Origin: Monocercomonoides exilis
Taxonomy: Eukaryota > Preaxostyla > Oxymonadida > Polymastigidae
Assembly (NCBI GenBank): GCA_001643675.2
Contig: LSRY02000015.1
Location: forward strand, 563,001 to 627,000
DNA length: 64,000 bases
Reading direction: 5' to 3'
Numbering within the stretch: position 1 is the stretch's first letter; each line of letters begins with the position of its first letter. The notes under the pieces are model-generated. The model ran no database searches. It worked only from the letters and a program-made list of their open reading frames with translations, and was not told the DNA's origin. This document shows positions 9,838 to 45,396 of the stretch, piece by piece. The translations under genes and the position numbers were made by a program.

Positions 9838-12612
9838 TATCCCATACCTGCACTTGAAGCTGAGAGTTGTGGTGTTAATTTTCCTTCATCAGCAGCCTCA
9901 ATCATATCGTGGAAGAACCTCAATTGCTTCCCAATCACTTTCCTCAAAATTTCTTCCTCTTCAGCCATCGCTCTTGCTCTTTCCCTCTCTTTCCTTCTTT
10001 CATTTTCCTCATCCCATTCCACCCTTTGCAGGAACTTCCTTTCAGAATCTCGTCTTCTTCCATGAATCGAATCCAGCTTCGTCAGCGCATTTTCTATCTC
10101 TCCCGTCCTTCTGTTCGCACCTCTCTTGCTCTCATCATCCAAAAGACGCTGCATCCGATCCTCAAATTCGTCATCTGCCATCTTTTGTGCCGCATCCATC
10201 TGCTCTTTCGACTCTCTCTCTGCTTTCTCTCTCATCCTCTGTGCTTCTCTCAGCAATGCATCGACTTCGTCTCTGTTCTTCTTCCTTTCCGCTGCTCTGC
10301 GCGCTGCCTCCTTCTCCCTTTCTTCCCACAACTTCAGCTCTTCCTCCATCCTCTGTTTTCTGTGTGCTCTTTCTTTCTCCTCATCAGCTGCTGCTAGCGC
10401 CATCAGCATCTCTGCCTCCTTCTCTCTCCTTCCAACGTCTCCAACTGCCCTGTCGTGACCTCTCATTCTCCTTCTCGCCTCGTTCTTCCTCGATGCATCT
10501 CTAACTGTACCATCTTCTGCTGCATCTTCATGATCCCACTCTTCTCCACGCATTATCTGCTTGTCACGTGCTGCACGCCTCGCAGCATCTATCACACCTC
10601 TCATCTCATCAATCACTTGCTGCCCAGCCCTCTCTTCCTCTGCATCATCGAGTCTGTTCATTGCCCTGTCTTCTAATGCTCTCACTTCTTCCTCCTCTTC
10701 CATCGCCAGCAGATCTGCCTCGTCCTCTTTCATTTGTTGCTCTGCATCTCTCTTTGCAGCTTCTGCCGTTGCTTTTTCCGCTTCAGCAGCATCTTTGATC
10801 AATGATATTGTGCGTTTCTGCTTCTCTTCCACATTTCGCAGTCTTTCTTCTCGTTCAACAGCATCAGCACGCCTCTTCTCATCCTTCAGAGCTGCAATTC
10901 TCCGTTTCTCCGCATTCTTCAGCTCTGCCTTTGCATCTCTCGCTGCCTGTGCTTCTTTCTCCCACAGCTCCCTCTCTTTCGCTGCAACATCTCTCTGAAG
11001 CGCTTTAGCCTCAACATCTGCCACTCGCCTCGCCACTTTCTCTTCTTCAAGTCTTGCTCTCGCCCGCTCATTCAGCTCGTGCTGCACAAACGGCCTGTTA
11101 TATCGTTCAAACGGTGGATATCGTGGACAAATAGCCGGAAGAGGCTCAAAACGCGGAGTGTGCGCAAACACGCCAAGAAGAAGTGAAGAAGGAACTGACC
11201 CGTATATCATATAAGCTCTGCGTATGACAGCCTCCACTGAGAGCGGATGTGTGTGTGTGAAAAATGTTTCAAACTGGCGCTGCATTGCCAGTTCCAACAG
11301 AAGTGATCGTGCTTCAATCACATATGCAACACCAACGCAGAGCAAAAATGGAGCCTTTTCTGGGGCATCTTGCATAAACAGCACATGATCCATTAGCATT
11401 GCCCATTCAGCGAGAGAGAAGCATTCAGAATACAAGCATTGCATCGGCTTCCACAGCCACAGAACAGGAGGAATGGCACATCGGTGGAAATGAGATGAAA
11501 GCTCTGAGTCGAAGTGCTCGAGAAGCATTTCTCCTTTTGTCAGAAAAGCGACAGGAAGTGCGGGGATCTTTTCCATCCACTCGGCAAAAAGAGTACTTGT
11601 GAGTGTGATGAGGACTTCCAAGCACAAATGATCGTCTTCCAGAAGCTTGACAAAGGGAAATACGAGTGATGGATAAAAGCTGGTACAAACGGGTACATGA
11701 TGAGAAAGCAGCACCACAGGTGTTTGTGATTTGACATGTGAAAGCTTTTGTTTCTTCTGGTGCTGACTGAGCGAAGCAGGGGAAGATGAAAGTGTCGCAG
11801 TTGAAGGTGATGATGACTTTGATAAAGTGGGCGAAGTGTGATGGAGTGAAGTTGATTGCATATCAGATGTTAAAGTTGAAGAAGAAGAGAGAGACGAGAC
11901 GTTCATCTCCCATTCTCTTTCAATTGGACCAACATCTGCACAGACAGGTGACCAAAAGGCGAGCATAGACAAAACTCTGTGAAAGCGCGTTGATAGATGT
12001 TTGTCTCTGATTGGATACACCGAAGGAACGTGGTCAAGCCCAGGATGGAAACCTCGTCTGCTGAGATCGCCAAAGGCTGTTGAAGAAAGAGGGAGAGACA
12101 ATATATGAGCCCATATATCTGCTCTATATTTAGATGGAAATTGAAGGTGTTTTTTCAGAAGATTTGAAAGTTGTTTATTAGAGAGACCTTTCTTTTGACC
12201 CTTAGCCAATGGTTCTTGTATGCGAACAGGAGGAAAAGTCGATGGCTTCATTTGCAGATTTAAACCAATCTTAGAAGAAATATTTTGACCGTTGTTATTT
12301 GAATTTCTTGGAGATTGATGATTCTCAGCTTTCTGTGAAGAGTTTGATGAATAAATTTCTTGAGATTGCGTCAACAGTCTTGGAGAAGAAGAATTTTGTT
12401 CTTTACCAAATGTAGATTCATTATAATTAAACATCTGAGATGAGGACGCTGGAGAGTTGCGCGGGCTGTTGCGAGTTGTCGATGAAGACGAAGATAATTT
12501 CTCATTTGAATGCAAAGGCGATTTCGAAGCAATTGTCTTTTTATAATGGTCAAAAGATTCTTTTGGAGGCTTAAGAATTGTTGAAAATTTTGTTAGTTCA
12601 TCCAAAGATCTA
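9834..12612 (-). CDS. TBC-domain plus long coiled-coil protein (TBC1D31-like)
   Basis: About 923 codons are open. Residues ~1-135 are Ser/Asn-rich and disordered. A Rab-GAP-like TBC region follows at ~140-480, starting with NLLKKHLQFPSKYRADIWAHIL (R-x-x-IW box) and interrupted by a Ser-rich insert around 245-290. A CPRYPPFERYNRP linker at ~492 leads into ~400 residues of Arg/Glu/Ala coiled coil. TBC followed by YP-x-F-x-x-Y and a long coiled coil is the layout of the C-terminal half of TBC1D31 (WDR67), a centriolar-satellite protein; the WD40 half is missing here and there is no room for it before the HSP90 gene. No canonical IxxDxxR arginine finger was seen, so GAP activity is doubtful. The frame upstream lacks an ATG: the end at 12612 follows an AG acceptor, so a short 5' exon is likely (a candidate ATG lies near 12768). 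The exact start is unresolved. Confidence 0.7.
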
Positions 12613-12856
12613 ATTGAAATTTTAATACAAAAAATAATAGCTAAATATCATAAATTTTAAATATGCAATAAACTCAAGATATGAAGGATATTCCATTTTC
12701 GGTACAGGTACCTCAATTGGAGTAGATACATAGGGATATGGTGAAGTGTATATATATGGAGTACCCATCCCGACAGACAAATTCCAGATCAAAGTTTAAA
12801 GATTAATTTATAATAAATGGGAAAGATCGTAATAAAAAAGCTTCGCAATTCTTTTG
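12613..12856. promoter_or_regulatory. Compact divergent region between TBC gene and HSP90 gene
   Basis: Only ~245 bases separate the first certain coding base of the minus-strand TBC gene from the ATG of the plus-strand endoplasmin gene. The stretch must hold both 5' regions plus the probable short first exon of the TBC gene (minus-strand ATG near 12768 followed by possible GT donors). A bidirectional promoter is inferred from spacing only; no TATA or Inr element is claimed. Confidence 0.4.
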
Positions 12857-15684
12857 ATGAGCCACTTCCTATTTACGTTATTCTTTTGTGCATCAACAAT
12901 ACTTTTAGAGTGTGCTTGTTATATTAAAGCATATTTTTGTTTTATAAGCCTTATATATATGAATATTTTTGATCCAGAGATGCTCCTCCGCAAACGGAGG
13001 CTGTTCACGAATTTGAAGCAGATATTTCAAAAATGATGAGAATTATTATTAATTCGTTGTACTCAAACAAGGATATTTTCCTTAGGGAATTGATTTCGAA
13101 CTCTGCTGATGCTTTGAACAAAGTCAGGATCGACAGCGTTGATAACCCAGCAATTCTTGGAGAAGGAGAATCGAAAAAGTTACACATTCATATCGTAACT
13201 GATGAAGATGCAAACACTTTATCAGTTATTGATACTGGTATTGGAATGAATGAAACAGAACTTATCCAGAATCTTGGTACAATTGCGCATTCTGGAACTC
13301 AAAGATTTTTGGATGGAGTTGGAAACGGAACGAAGGATGCCGATCTCATTGGTCAATTTGGTGTCGGATTTTATTCTTCATTTTTAGTTGCAGATAAAGT
13401 TGTTGTAACTTCAAGAAGATATAATTCATCCCAAAATATCTGGGTTTCGAATAATGCACAATCATTTGAAGTTTATCCCGATACAAAAGGACCGGATCTG
13501 GTTCGTGGAACCAAAGTTACTTTGCACCTTAGAGATCTTCAATACTCTAATGCAACATTTATTAAAGAATTAGCAGTTCATTATTCTGAATATGTGGATT
13601 TCCCGATTTATGTGAGAATCGATCATGACAATAAGAAGAAGGAAGAAAAGAAAGATAAAGACGATGAAGACGAAGATGACGATGAAGAAAAGCCAGTTGG
13701 TGAAAGAACTGTTACTGAGAAAGATGGACGTATGTACGATTTTGTACATGTGAATCCAAGAAAAGCCATTTGGTTGAGAGACCCTTCAAACGTGACTGAA
13801 ACGGAATACATTGAATTTTACCGCTCCATTATTAAGGATTATGGAGACACACCTCTCACATGGTCTCACTTCTTGAGCGAATCAAAAGACGTGTCATTTA
13901 GATCAATTTTGTACATTCCTGGAACAGTTCCAGATATGGAAATGACAGCTCATCGCAAATATCACTCGTTGAAACTGTATATCCATCGTGTGTTAATTGC
14001 AGAGGAGTTTGACGACTTTATTCCAAGATATTTGACCTTTGTTCGTGGTGTTGTGGATTCTGAGGATCTGCAGCTGAATGTTTCTCGAGAGATGCTTCAA
14101 GATTCCAAGGCATTGAGAACAATTGGAAAGAAGATTGTACGCAAGATTATCCAAATGATGCTTGATTTAGCTGAAAAAGCTGAGAATGAAGGAGACAAAA
14201 CATTCGACCGATTCTATCAGCTGTACAGCAAGTACATCAAAATCGGTATTATGGAAGACAGCCCACATCGCAGAAAGCTTGCTCGTTTGCTTCGCTTTAA
14301 CACAACCAAGACAGAACCAGGAAAAGTGATTTCATTGGATGAATACTTGGAGAGAATGAGACCAGATCAGACTGACTTCTTCTACATTGCAGGTGATCCA
14401 GAGACAATGTTGACAGAAGAGTCACCATTCCTCATTCCATACAGAAAGAAGGGAATTGAAGTGCTTATTCTTCCAGAGCCACAGGATGAGATGGTTATTA
14501 AAGATCTGAAAGAGTACGATAACAAGATTTTCATTTGCGTGACACAAGTTGAAAAGAAGCCACTTTCAGCAGAATCTGATTTTGAACGAGAGAAATTGAA
14601 GCAATGGAGAAAGAGATTCAAGCCATTGGTGAGCTTCTTCAAGGAAGCCTTGGAAGACGATATAGAAAGAGTGGAAGTTTCAGCACGTTTAGCTGCTGAT
14701 TCTCGAACTCCCTGCGTTTTGGCTCATGTTGAAGGAACAGCCTCAGCAAACATGGAGCGCTATTCAAGACAACAACACAGAGTTGATCCCAGATTCAACA
14801 TTTATGAATCAAAGAAAGTGCTTGAGATCAACCCAACAAACAACCTGATCAAAAGAATGAATGTGGCTGTGCAGCAAGTGGAGGCCGAGGGCATTGAAGG
14901 ACCAGATGAGGAAGAAGGAGAAGACAGAGAAATGGCCGAGGAAAGAATGGCAAACAACAAGAAGAAGCTGGAAATCATGGCCAAATTGCTGTATGATACA
15001 GCTATCTTTGAATCTGGCTATGTGATTGCAGATTCAAATGAATATGCGGAGAGAGTGTTTGATGTGCTGACTAGAATGACAGGACTGCCAGATGCCCCAG
15101 TTGAGGAAAAAGAGTTGCTTAAGGATCTTTTGAGCGATGATGATGAGGAAGAGAGAGATGAAAGTGGAAAGAAGAAGGAAAAAGCAGGAATTCAGAAAAT
15201 GAAGGAAGAGCTGCAAAAGAAGAGAGAGATGCAAAAGAAGAACGAGGAGAGGAAAGAAGAAAAGAAGGAGGAGAAGAAAGAAGAGAAAAAACCTGAGAAG
15301 AAAGAGGAGAAGAAAGAAGAAAAGAAGCCTGAAAAGAAGGAAGAGAAAAAGGAAGAGAAAAAAGAAGAGAAAAAAGAAGAGAAAAAAGAAGAGAAAAAGG
15401 AGGAAAAGAAGGAGGAAAAGAAACCAGAAAAGAAAGAGGAGAAAAAAGAGGTTAAGAAAGAGGAAAAGAAGGAAGAGGAAAAGCCAAAGAAGGAGGAAAA
15501 GAAAGAAGAGAAGAAGCCAGAAAAGAAAGAGGAAAAGAAAGAGGAGAAGAAAGAGGAGAAGAAGCAAGAGAAAAATGAAGAAAAGAAAGAAGAGAAAAAG
15601 ACAGAAAAGAAGGAAGAGAAGAAGCCAAAAAAGAAAGAAGAAAAGAAGCCAACAAAGTCCAAGAGCGAAAAGAATGAGCTGTAG
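12857..15684 (+). CDS. HSP90B1: ER HSP90 (GRP94/endoplasmin) with one intron and long Lys/Glu tail
   Basis: Exon 1 (12857-12911) encodes a signal peptide, MSHFLFTLFFCASTILLE. A 68-base intron (12912-12979, GT...AG) joins it in frame to exon 2 (12980-15684), giving 919 residues. Exon 2 begins just before HEFEADISKMMRIIINSLYS, the start of the GHKL ATPase domain. NSADALNKVR, DTGIGM and GQFGVGFYSSFLVADKV are the nucleotide-binding motifs. The middle domain has the usual LQLNVSREMLQ and FFYIAGD segments, and a dimerisation domain follows with EINPTNNLIKRM. An acidic/basic charged linker is present near 13625-13695. The last ~150 residues are K/E-rich repeats (15230-15660), far longer than in animal GRP94, and the protein ends in KNEL, a variant KDEL ER-retention signal. 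The role is ATP-dependent folding of secretory and surface proteins in the ER lumen. TAG is the terminator directly after KNEL. Confidence 0.95.
15240..15660 (+). repeat. K/E codon repeat (KEEKKEEKKPEKK-like) in HSP90 tail
   Basis: Roughly 140 codons of GAA/GAG/AAA/AAG with occasional CCA/CCT arrange as imperfect KKEE, KKPEKKEE units just before KNEL. The coding strand is almost pure purine. Units are degenerate at the third codon position, which suggests an older expansion than the Ser minisatellite at 2596. Confidence 0.9.
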
Positions 15685-15897
15685 TTTATATATTTTTTAT
15701 TTATTTTTGAACCCTTGTACCAAATATTCTTTCTTTTTTATCTCCAATTGTTTCATTCCATTACAGTATTTTTAAAATATTGATTCTTGCGTGAAACGTA
15801 TAATAATACTTTTAAAAATTATAACATTGTAAAAAATAAGAAAGAAAGAAATGAAGTGACTACTCTAAACAGGCAATTTAAAAAAATAATTTTTCAA

Positions 15898-38004
<22,107 letters not shown>

Positions 38005-38170
38005 CTAAAAAAATGTGAGGTAACCCACAATTCGTTTAATAACGAAAAAGTTTTCAAAGTTGAGAAGAACATAATTTTTGAGCGAATCAATATGGAAAAA
38101 ATGAATATTCTATGAAACATATTAATAATGTGATCCTTCCCAACACAAATAGAACAAATACTTAATTTAC

Positions 38171-41438
<3,268 letters not shown>

Positions 41439-41621
41439 TTATGATTCAAATAATGAGAAATTAAACAAAATATAGATATTTTTGTTAACACTTCTTTTAG
41501 CAATTATTCACTTCACGATATTTATCACTTATTTTTGTTTCAATAAATATTTTCAAAAATTTGAAAATTGATTTTTCCTAATATTTCAATAATTTAATTT
41601 TATTTACGATTTATCATATAG

Positions 41622-41822
41622 CTGATCCTTTTTGAAATCAAACTTTCGTTCGAGTTTTGATCAAATATTTAATCTCAATGGGATTTTGAAAAATTGAGTC
41701 GAAATAAAGAACACTTATCGTTTGTGATATTGCAATAGCAAAAACAAATATTAACAAAAATCCCATTGAGATAAAAATTTTGATCAAAACTTAAATGAAA
41801 GTGTGATTTCAAAAAGGATCAG
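41622..41822. mobile_element. 201-bp inverted-repeat element (MITE-like)
   Basis: The element begins CTGATCCTTTTTGAAATC and ends GATTTCAAAAAGGATCAG. The inverted arms continue inward for ~75 bases with a few mismatches (TTTTGATCAAA..., TCTCAATGGGATTTT... and their complements), leaving a short non-palindromic centre. It encodes nothing. It lies just downstream of Prp4 and ~140 bases from the 3' end of a Merlin-type transposase relic, which might be an autonomous partner, but I could not confirm shared termini. Confidence 0.7.
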
Positions 41823-41964
41823 TTTTATTATATTTATTCAAACAAATAAAGGCAAATGGTACTTATAAGCCACCTCACAAATCTTCATAAAACAAAGAAA
41901 TAATCAAAGAGAGCAGTTGTTTTTTAATTTTAAGAAGAATGATAAGTGGAAATATCTGTATTTA

Positions 41965-42899
41965 TTTATCAGCCTCCCATTCAGATGCATCAGCTCCATC
42001 CCCAGCCCCATCTGATGATGTATCTGTTTCAAGTCCATAATCTGACTCTGAAGATTCTTCTTCGAGTGACTTTTCAGCTCCAGCCTCTTCTTCCTCTTCT
42101 TCTGGACCAAAAACTTCATCCTCAAGAACTTTGTATTCTTCATCAGTGTATTTCATCATATTCGACACAAAAATGGAAAAATCAACTTTTCGATTTCTGA
42201 AAAACAAAAATGAATAGATAAATTCTTGCATTCTATTAATTCTCTCTCCATGTGAAGGCATGAACTAACGAAGTGCAGCCCACAATGCTTCAATATGATT
42301 TGTGCAAGAACCGGTAATTGGATCTGAATAAGTGAGGAATAACATTTCATGAAAAAAAGACAATAAAATGAGAAAATGAAAACCTACGAAATGCTCGGAA
42401 TGATTGACAGTCTTGTGTGTGAATCCATTCTCACTCAAAGAAGAATATGCTTTCCATTGATCATAGCGAATTTCTGTTCCGGGACGAATATATTTTTTTA
42501 TCAACGGAATTAATACTGAAGCAGATCTGTTTACCACTGGGTAAACAAATGCTTTTCCTCCACGTTTAAGTGCTCCAAAAAACCATATTTGCTTCTTTGC
42601 GCTGCCTGACGAAAAAATTGCATTTAATAATCAAGTTTCAAAGAAAAAGAATAATTATCTCTTTTTCATTTTCGCTTTCTCCAAATGGCTTCTTCAATTT
42701 CAATAATGCGGCTAGGAGCTCTTATTGGAGTAAAAATTCCTCCAATCATCTGAGCACATGTTCTCCGACAAATACAATAATAATAAGAAACATTGTGTCT
42801 TTTGCATGAAGTTAGAGATGATGTTTGTTTAATATTGAGATGATGGTATAAGAAGAAAATGATTAAATAAGTTTGAATATTATTGGCTTCAATTTTCAA
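41965..42899 (-). pseudogene. Merlin/ISXO2-type transposase relic A
   Basis: Reading the minus strand, the segment MIGGIFTPIRAPSRIIEIEEAIWRKRK (42750-42666) matches the IGG...VEIDE-x-x-RKRK box of ISXO2/IS1595-like (eukaryotic Merlin) DDE transposases. After a broken junction comes IWFFGALKRGG (~42590), then VVNRSA...LIPLIKKYIRPGT, YDQWKAY and TVNHSEHFV (42540-42380), and TGSCTNHIEALWAALR, the NHxE/W catalytic-core end. The catalytic D-E-like positions are therefore still visible. An in-frame TAG (42265-42267) follows directly; in the same frame the C-terminal helix (NRKVDFSIFVSNMMKY) and an acidic tail continue to 41965. The zinc-ribbon N-terminus is missing. A frame break near 42600-42660 has no obvious GT donor, so it may be a deletion rather than an intron. 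This is a decayed DNA transposon gene. Confidence 0.75.
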
Positions 42900-43402
42900 A
42901 ATAAAGATCCTGTCCTAAAAGAAACTTCTTTTCTGCATTTGACGAATATTGGGAACCGTTCACCTTAACTTCCTTAAATAAAAATCATGAATGAACAACA
43001 ATTTGCAATAGGGCATCTTCTTGCAGTGTTAACTACATTGTCGTGAAGCCATTACATGGTTTCTCCATTATCGCAAAAAATCTTCAAAAAATTCTGTTTT
43101 TCTTCCATCAAACGATTAAATGTTTGACATTCATTAATGTTTTTGGAAAAATATGTATTCTCACAAATATTAAAACCGACAATTTTGTGCACAAATATGT
43201 TGTATTTTTTATGGGTTGATCAAATTTTTTACAAGAAAATCTGATTTTAACACTAATAAACGATTGAATTATCTTTTCAAATGTGGCTTAAACAAATAAT
43301 CAAAACATGATCTTAAATTTGGAAAGGTGGCGTTTAAGAACCATATGCCCAAATAAATTTCGTAGAACACAAAATGAAGACACAGATTGGTTTGTTTCAT
43401 TC

Positions 43403-43540
<138 letters not shown>

Positions 43541-43587
43541 TAATATAAAATAATATAAAATAAAATAAAATAAAATAAAATGGGTAA

Positions 43588-43814
43588 TTTTTTTTGAAAA
43601 GTCGCAAACGTTTAATTTTCAAATAAATCAAAAATTCCATATTTTGCTCAAATTTTTGTTGGCATAGACCAAACTTCACTTTTTCAGAATCCATTTCTGG
43701 ATAATGCTGTTTCACACATTCAGAAAAAAATTAGTGAGTGGAAACAGAAATTTGAGCATATGATGAAAAAATTTTTTTATTTGAAAATTAAACGTTTGCG
43801 ACTTTTCAAAAAAA
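43588..43814. mobile_element. ~227-bp inverted-repeat element
   Basis: The left end TTTTGAAAAGTCGCAAACG...TTTAATTTTCAAATAAA reappears as its complement at 43776-43814 (TTTATTTGAAAATTAAACG...GACTTTTCAAAA). Arms are ~40 bases near-perfect and continue weakly inward (TTTTGCTCAAATTTTTG against AAATTTGAGCATATGATG). The core has no coding capacity I recognise. The simple repeats on both sides (AAAT array left, poly-A right) suggest insertion into, or recombination within, AT-rich DNA. Confidence 0.65.
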
Positions 43815-43840
43815 CACAAATAAAATAAAATTAAAAACAT

Positions 43841-43842
43841 AA

Positions 43843-43877
<35 letters not shown>
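43841..43877. repeat. Poly-A tract
   Basis: About 33 A residues with no adjoining retroelement sequence that I recognise. Confidence 0.85.
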
Positions 43878-44093
43878 AAATTCGAAAATTTGTTAATGTT
43901 AGTTTTGTGAATCAAAAGATAAATACAGTCTTTAAGATTAAAAGGATTCCATCAATAATTATGAAATTCAGTGAAGCAATTTCAAACAAATCGAAATTCA
44001 TGATATATATAATGTTATTTTGTTCGTTTTGTCCGAGTATTTTTTCCATTTGATTTTTTTCACTGAAAAAAGTGAAAATTAATTATTTTGTTT

Positions 44094-44780
44094 TGTTTTA
44101 TCATCTTGCATCAAAATTTGTTCAAGATCGAAATAAATTATTCGAAATCGGAAAACTTTAATTCGAAATCGAAAAAGAAGTCAATTTGTTCAAAATTTCT
44201 ATTCAAGTCAAGACCAAGGAAATCACATTGTCACAAATGTTGTTTATAACAAATGTTTATTAATTGGAAATGTTTTTCTTTCATTTTTAACAACTGTTTT
44301 CTATAATATTGACTTATATCAATTGATCTTTTTCTCATTTTCAAGATTGAAAATGTTTTATTTTTCTGTTTCCAATGTGATATGTGAAATTCAAAACATT
44401 TCGCTTTCATTATATAAGATAAATTTCTGTCTTTTTGTGCACAAAACAAGATCATGAACTATCCTATCTCTTTTATTTTGTTCATAAATTCATTATAATC
44501 TCCTGAACACATGTGAAGAGTTTAATTATTTCTCAGATTTATCCTATTAACACTATTTCACACAATCAAACACCAAAAAAACATCATAAATAATTTTTCA
44601 AATTGAAATAGATAAATTCCTCAGGTCATTCACTGAACGAAAAGAAACTGACATTAGCATTAATGAAAAAATTTTTTCAAATTTTTTTATGATGAAGCAT
44701 TTTCGATGTTGTATTACATATTTTCGACTTCGAATTAAACTTTTTCGATCTTGAATAATTTTTGGTGTATTGGATAAAAC
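44094..44780. mobile_element. Possible degenerate TIR element
   Basis: GTTTTATC...CAAAATTTGTTCAAGATCGAAA at the left resembles, on the opposite strand, GTTTTATCCAATACACCAAAAATTATTCAAGATCGAAA at the right end. Several TTCGAAATCGAAAA motifs occur in both arms. Similarity is partial (my estimate by eye), and the core has no gene. The right end shares the ACACCA...ATTATTC signature with the outer ends of the repeat at 56077-61901. Confidence 0.4.
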
Positions 44781-45396
44781 TTAAATATTACTTCTGGAAA
44801 CAAAAAAAAAGTTGCTAAACTAATGTTTGAAATGCAAATATATAATAAATGATGAATATATATGTTTGTGAAGTACATCACTTCTGAAAATAACACAACT
44901 GTGGTATGAAAAAAAGCAGAGCAAGAAAAATGACTGATTAATAAATATCAACAGGCTTTTCAAAAATAAGATTCACAAAGAAATTCAAAACAAACTGGTG
45001 AATGATGTGAATAAACAAAAAACAGATGATAAAAATAATGAATATTGCTGGATAATGAACAAAAAGCTTGATATCACAAAAAAAATCTGATTCCTTCAAA
45101 TAAAACAATTTCTAATAAATAACAAACAGAAAAAAATTGGAATACAAAATAAATGCAAATGCAAATGCAAACAAAAGTGGATGCACAGCAGCGGAAGATG
45201 CTGCTGATTTCACAAATAAAACACAAAACAGGGAGATACAAAAATCTTTTAAAGATTCAGGATTTAAAAAAGTCTTCATTTCCTTTTTCCATTTCCTTCT
45301 CAGCTCGATTGAGTGCTTTTCGAATTGTTTGAATGATTATCATTTGATGGATTCTTTGTTTGAGCTGTTTTCTTCCTCTATTGCACTTGTTTTCGC
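44781..45396. other. AT-rich spacer, nothing recognised
   Basis: AT-rich DNA with a short (AAATGC)n run near 45150. An ORF at 45137-45529 runs antisense into the pseudokinase gene and is regarded as a shadow. Confidence 0.5.

Noticed and set aside
12854-13036. 60-codon ORF at the HSP90 start read without splicing
   Set aside because: It reads through the 68-base intron; the spliced frame gives the signal peptide joined to HEFEADISK.
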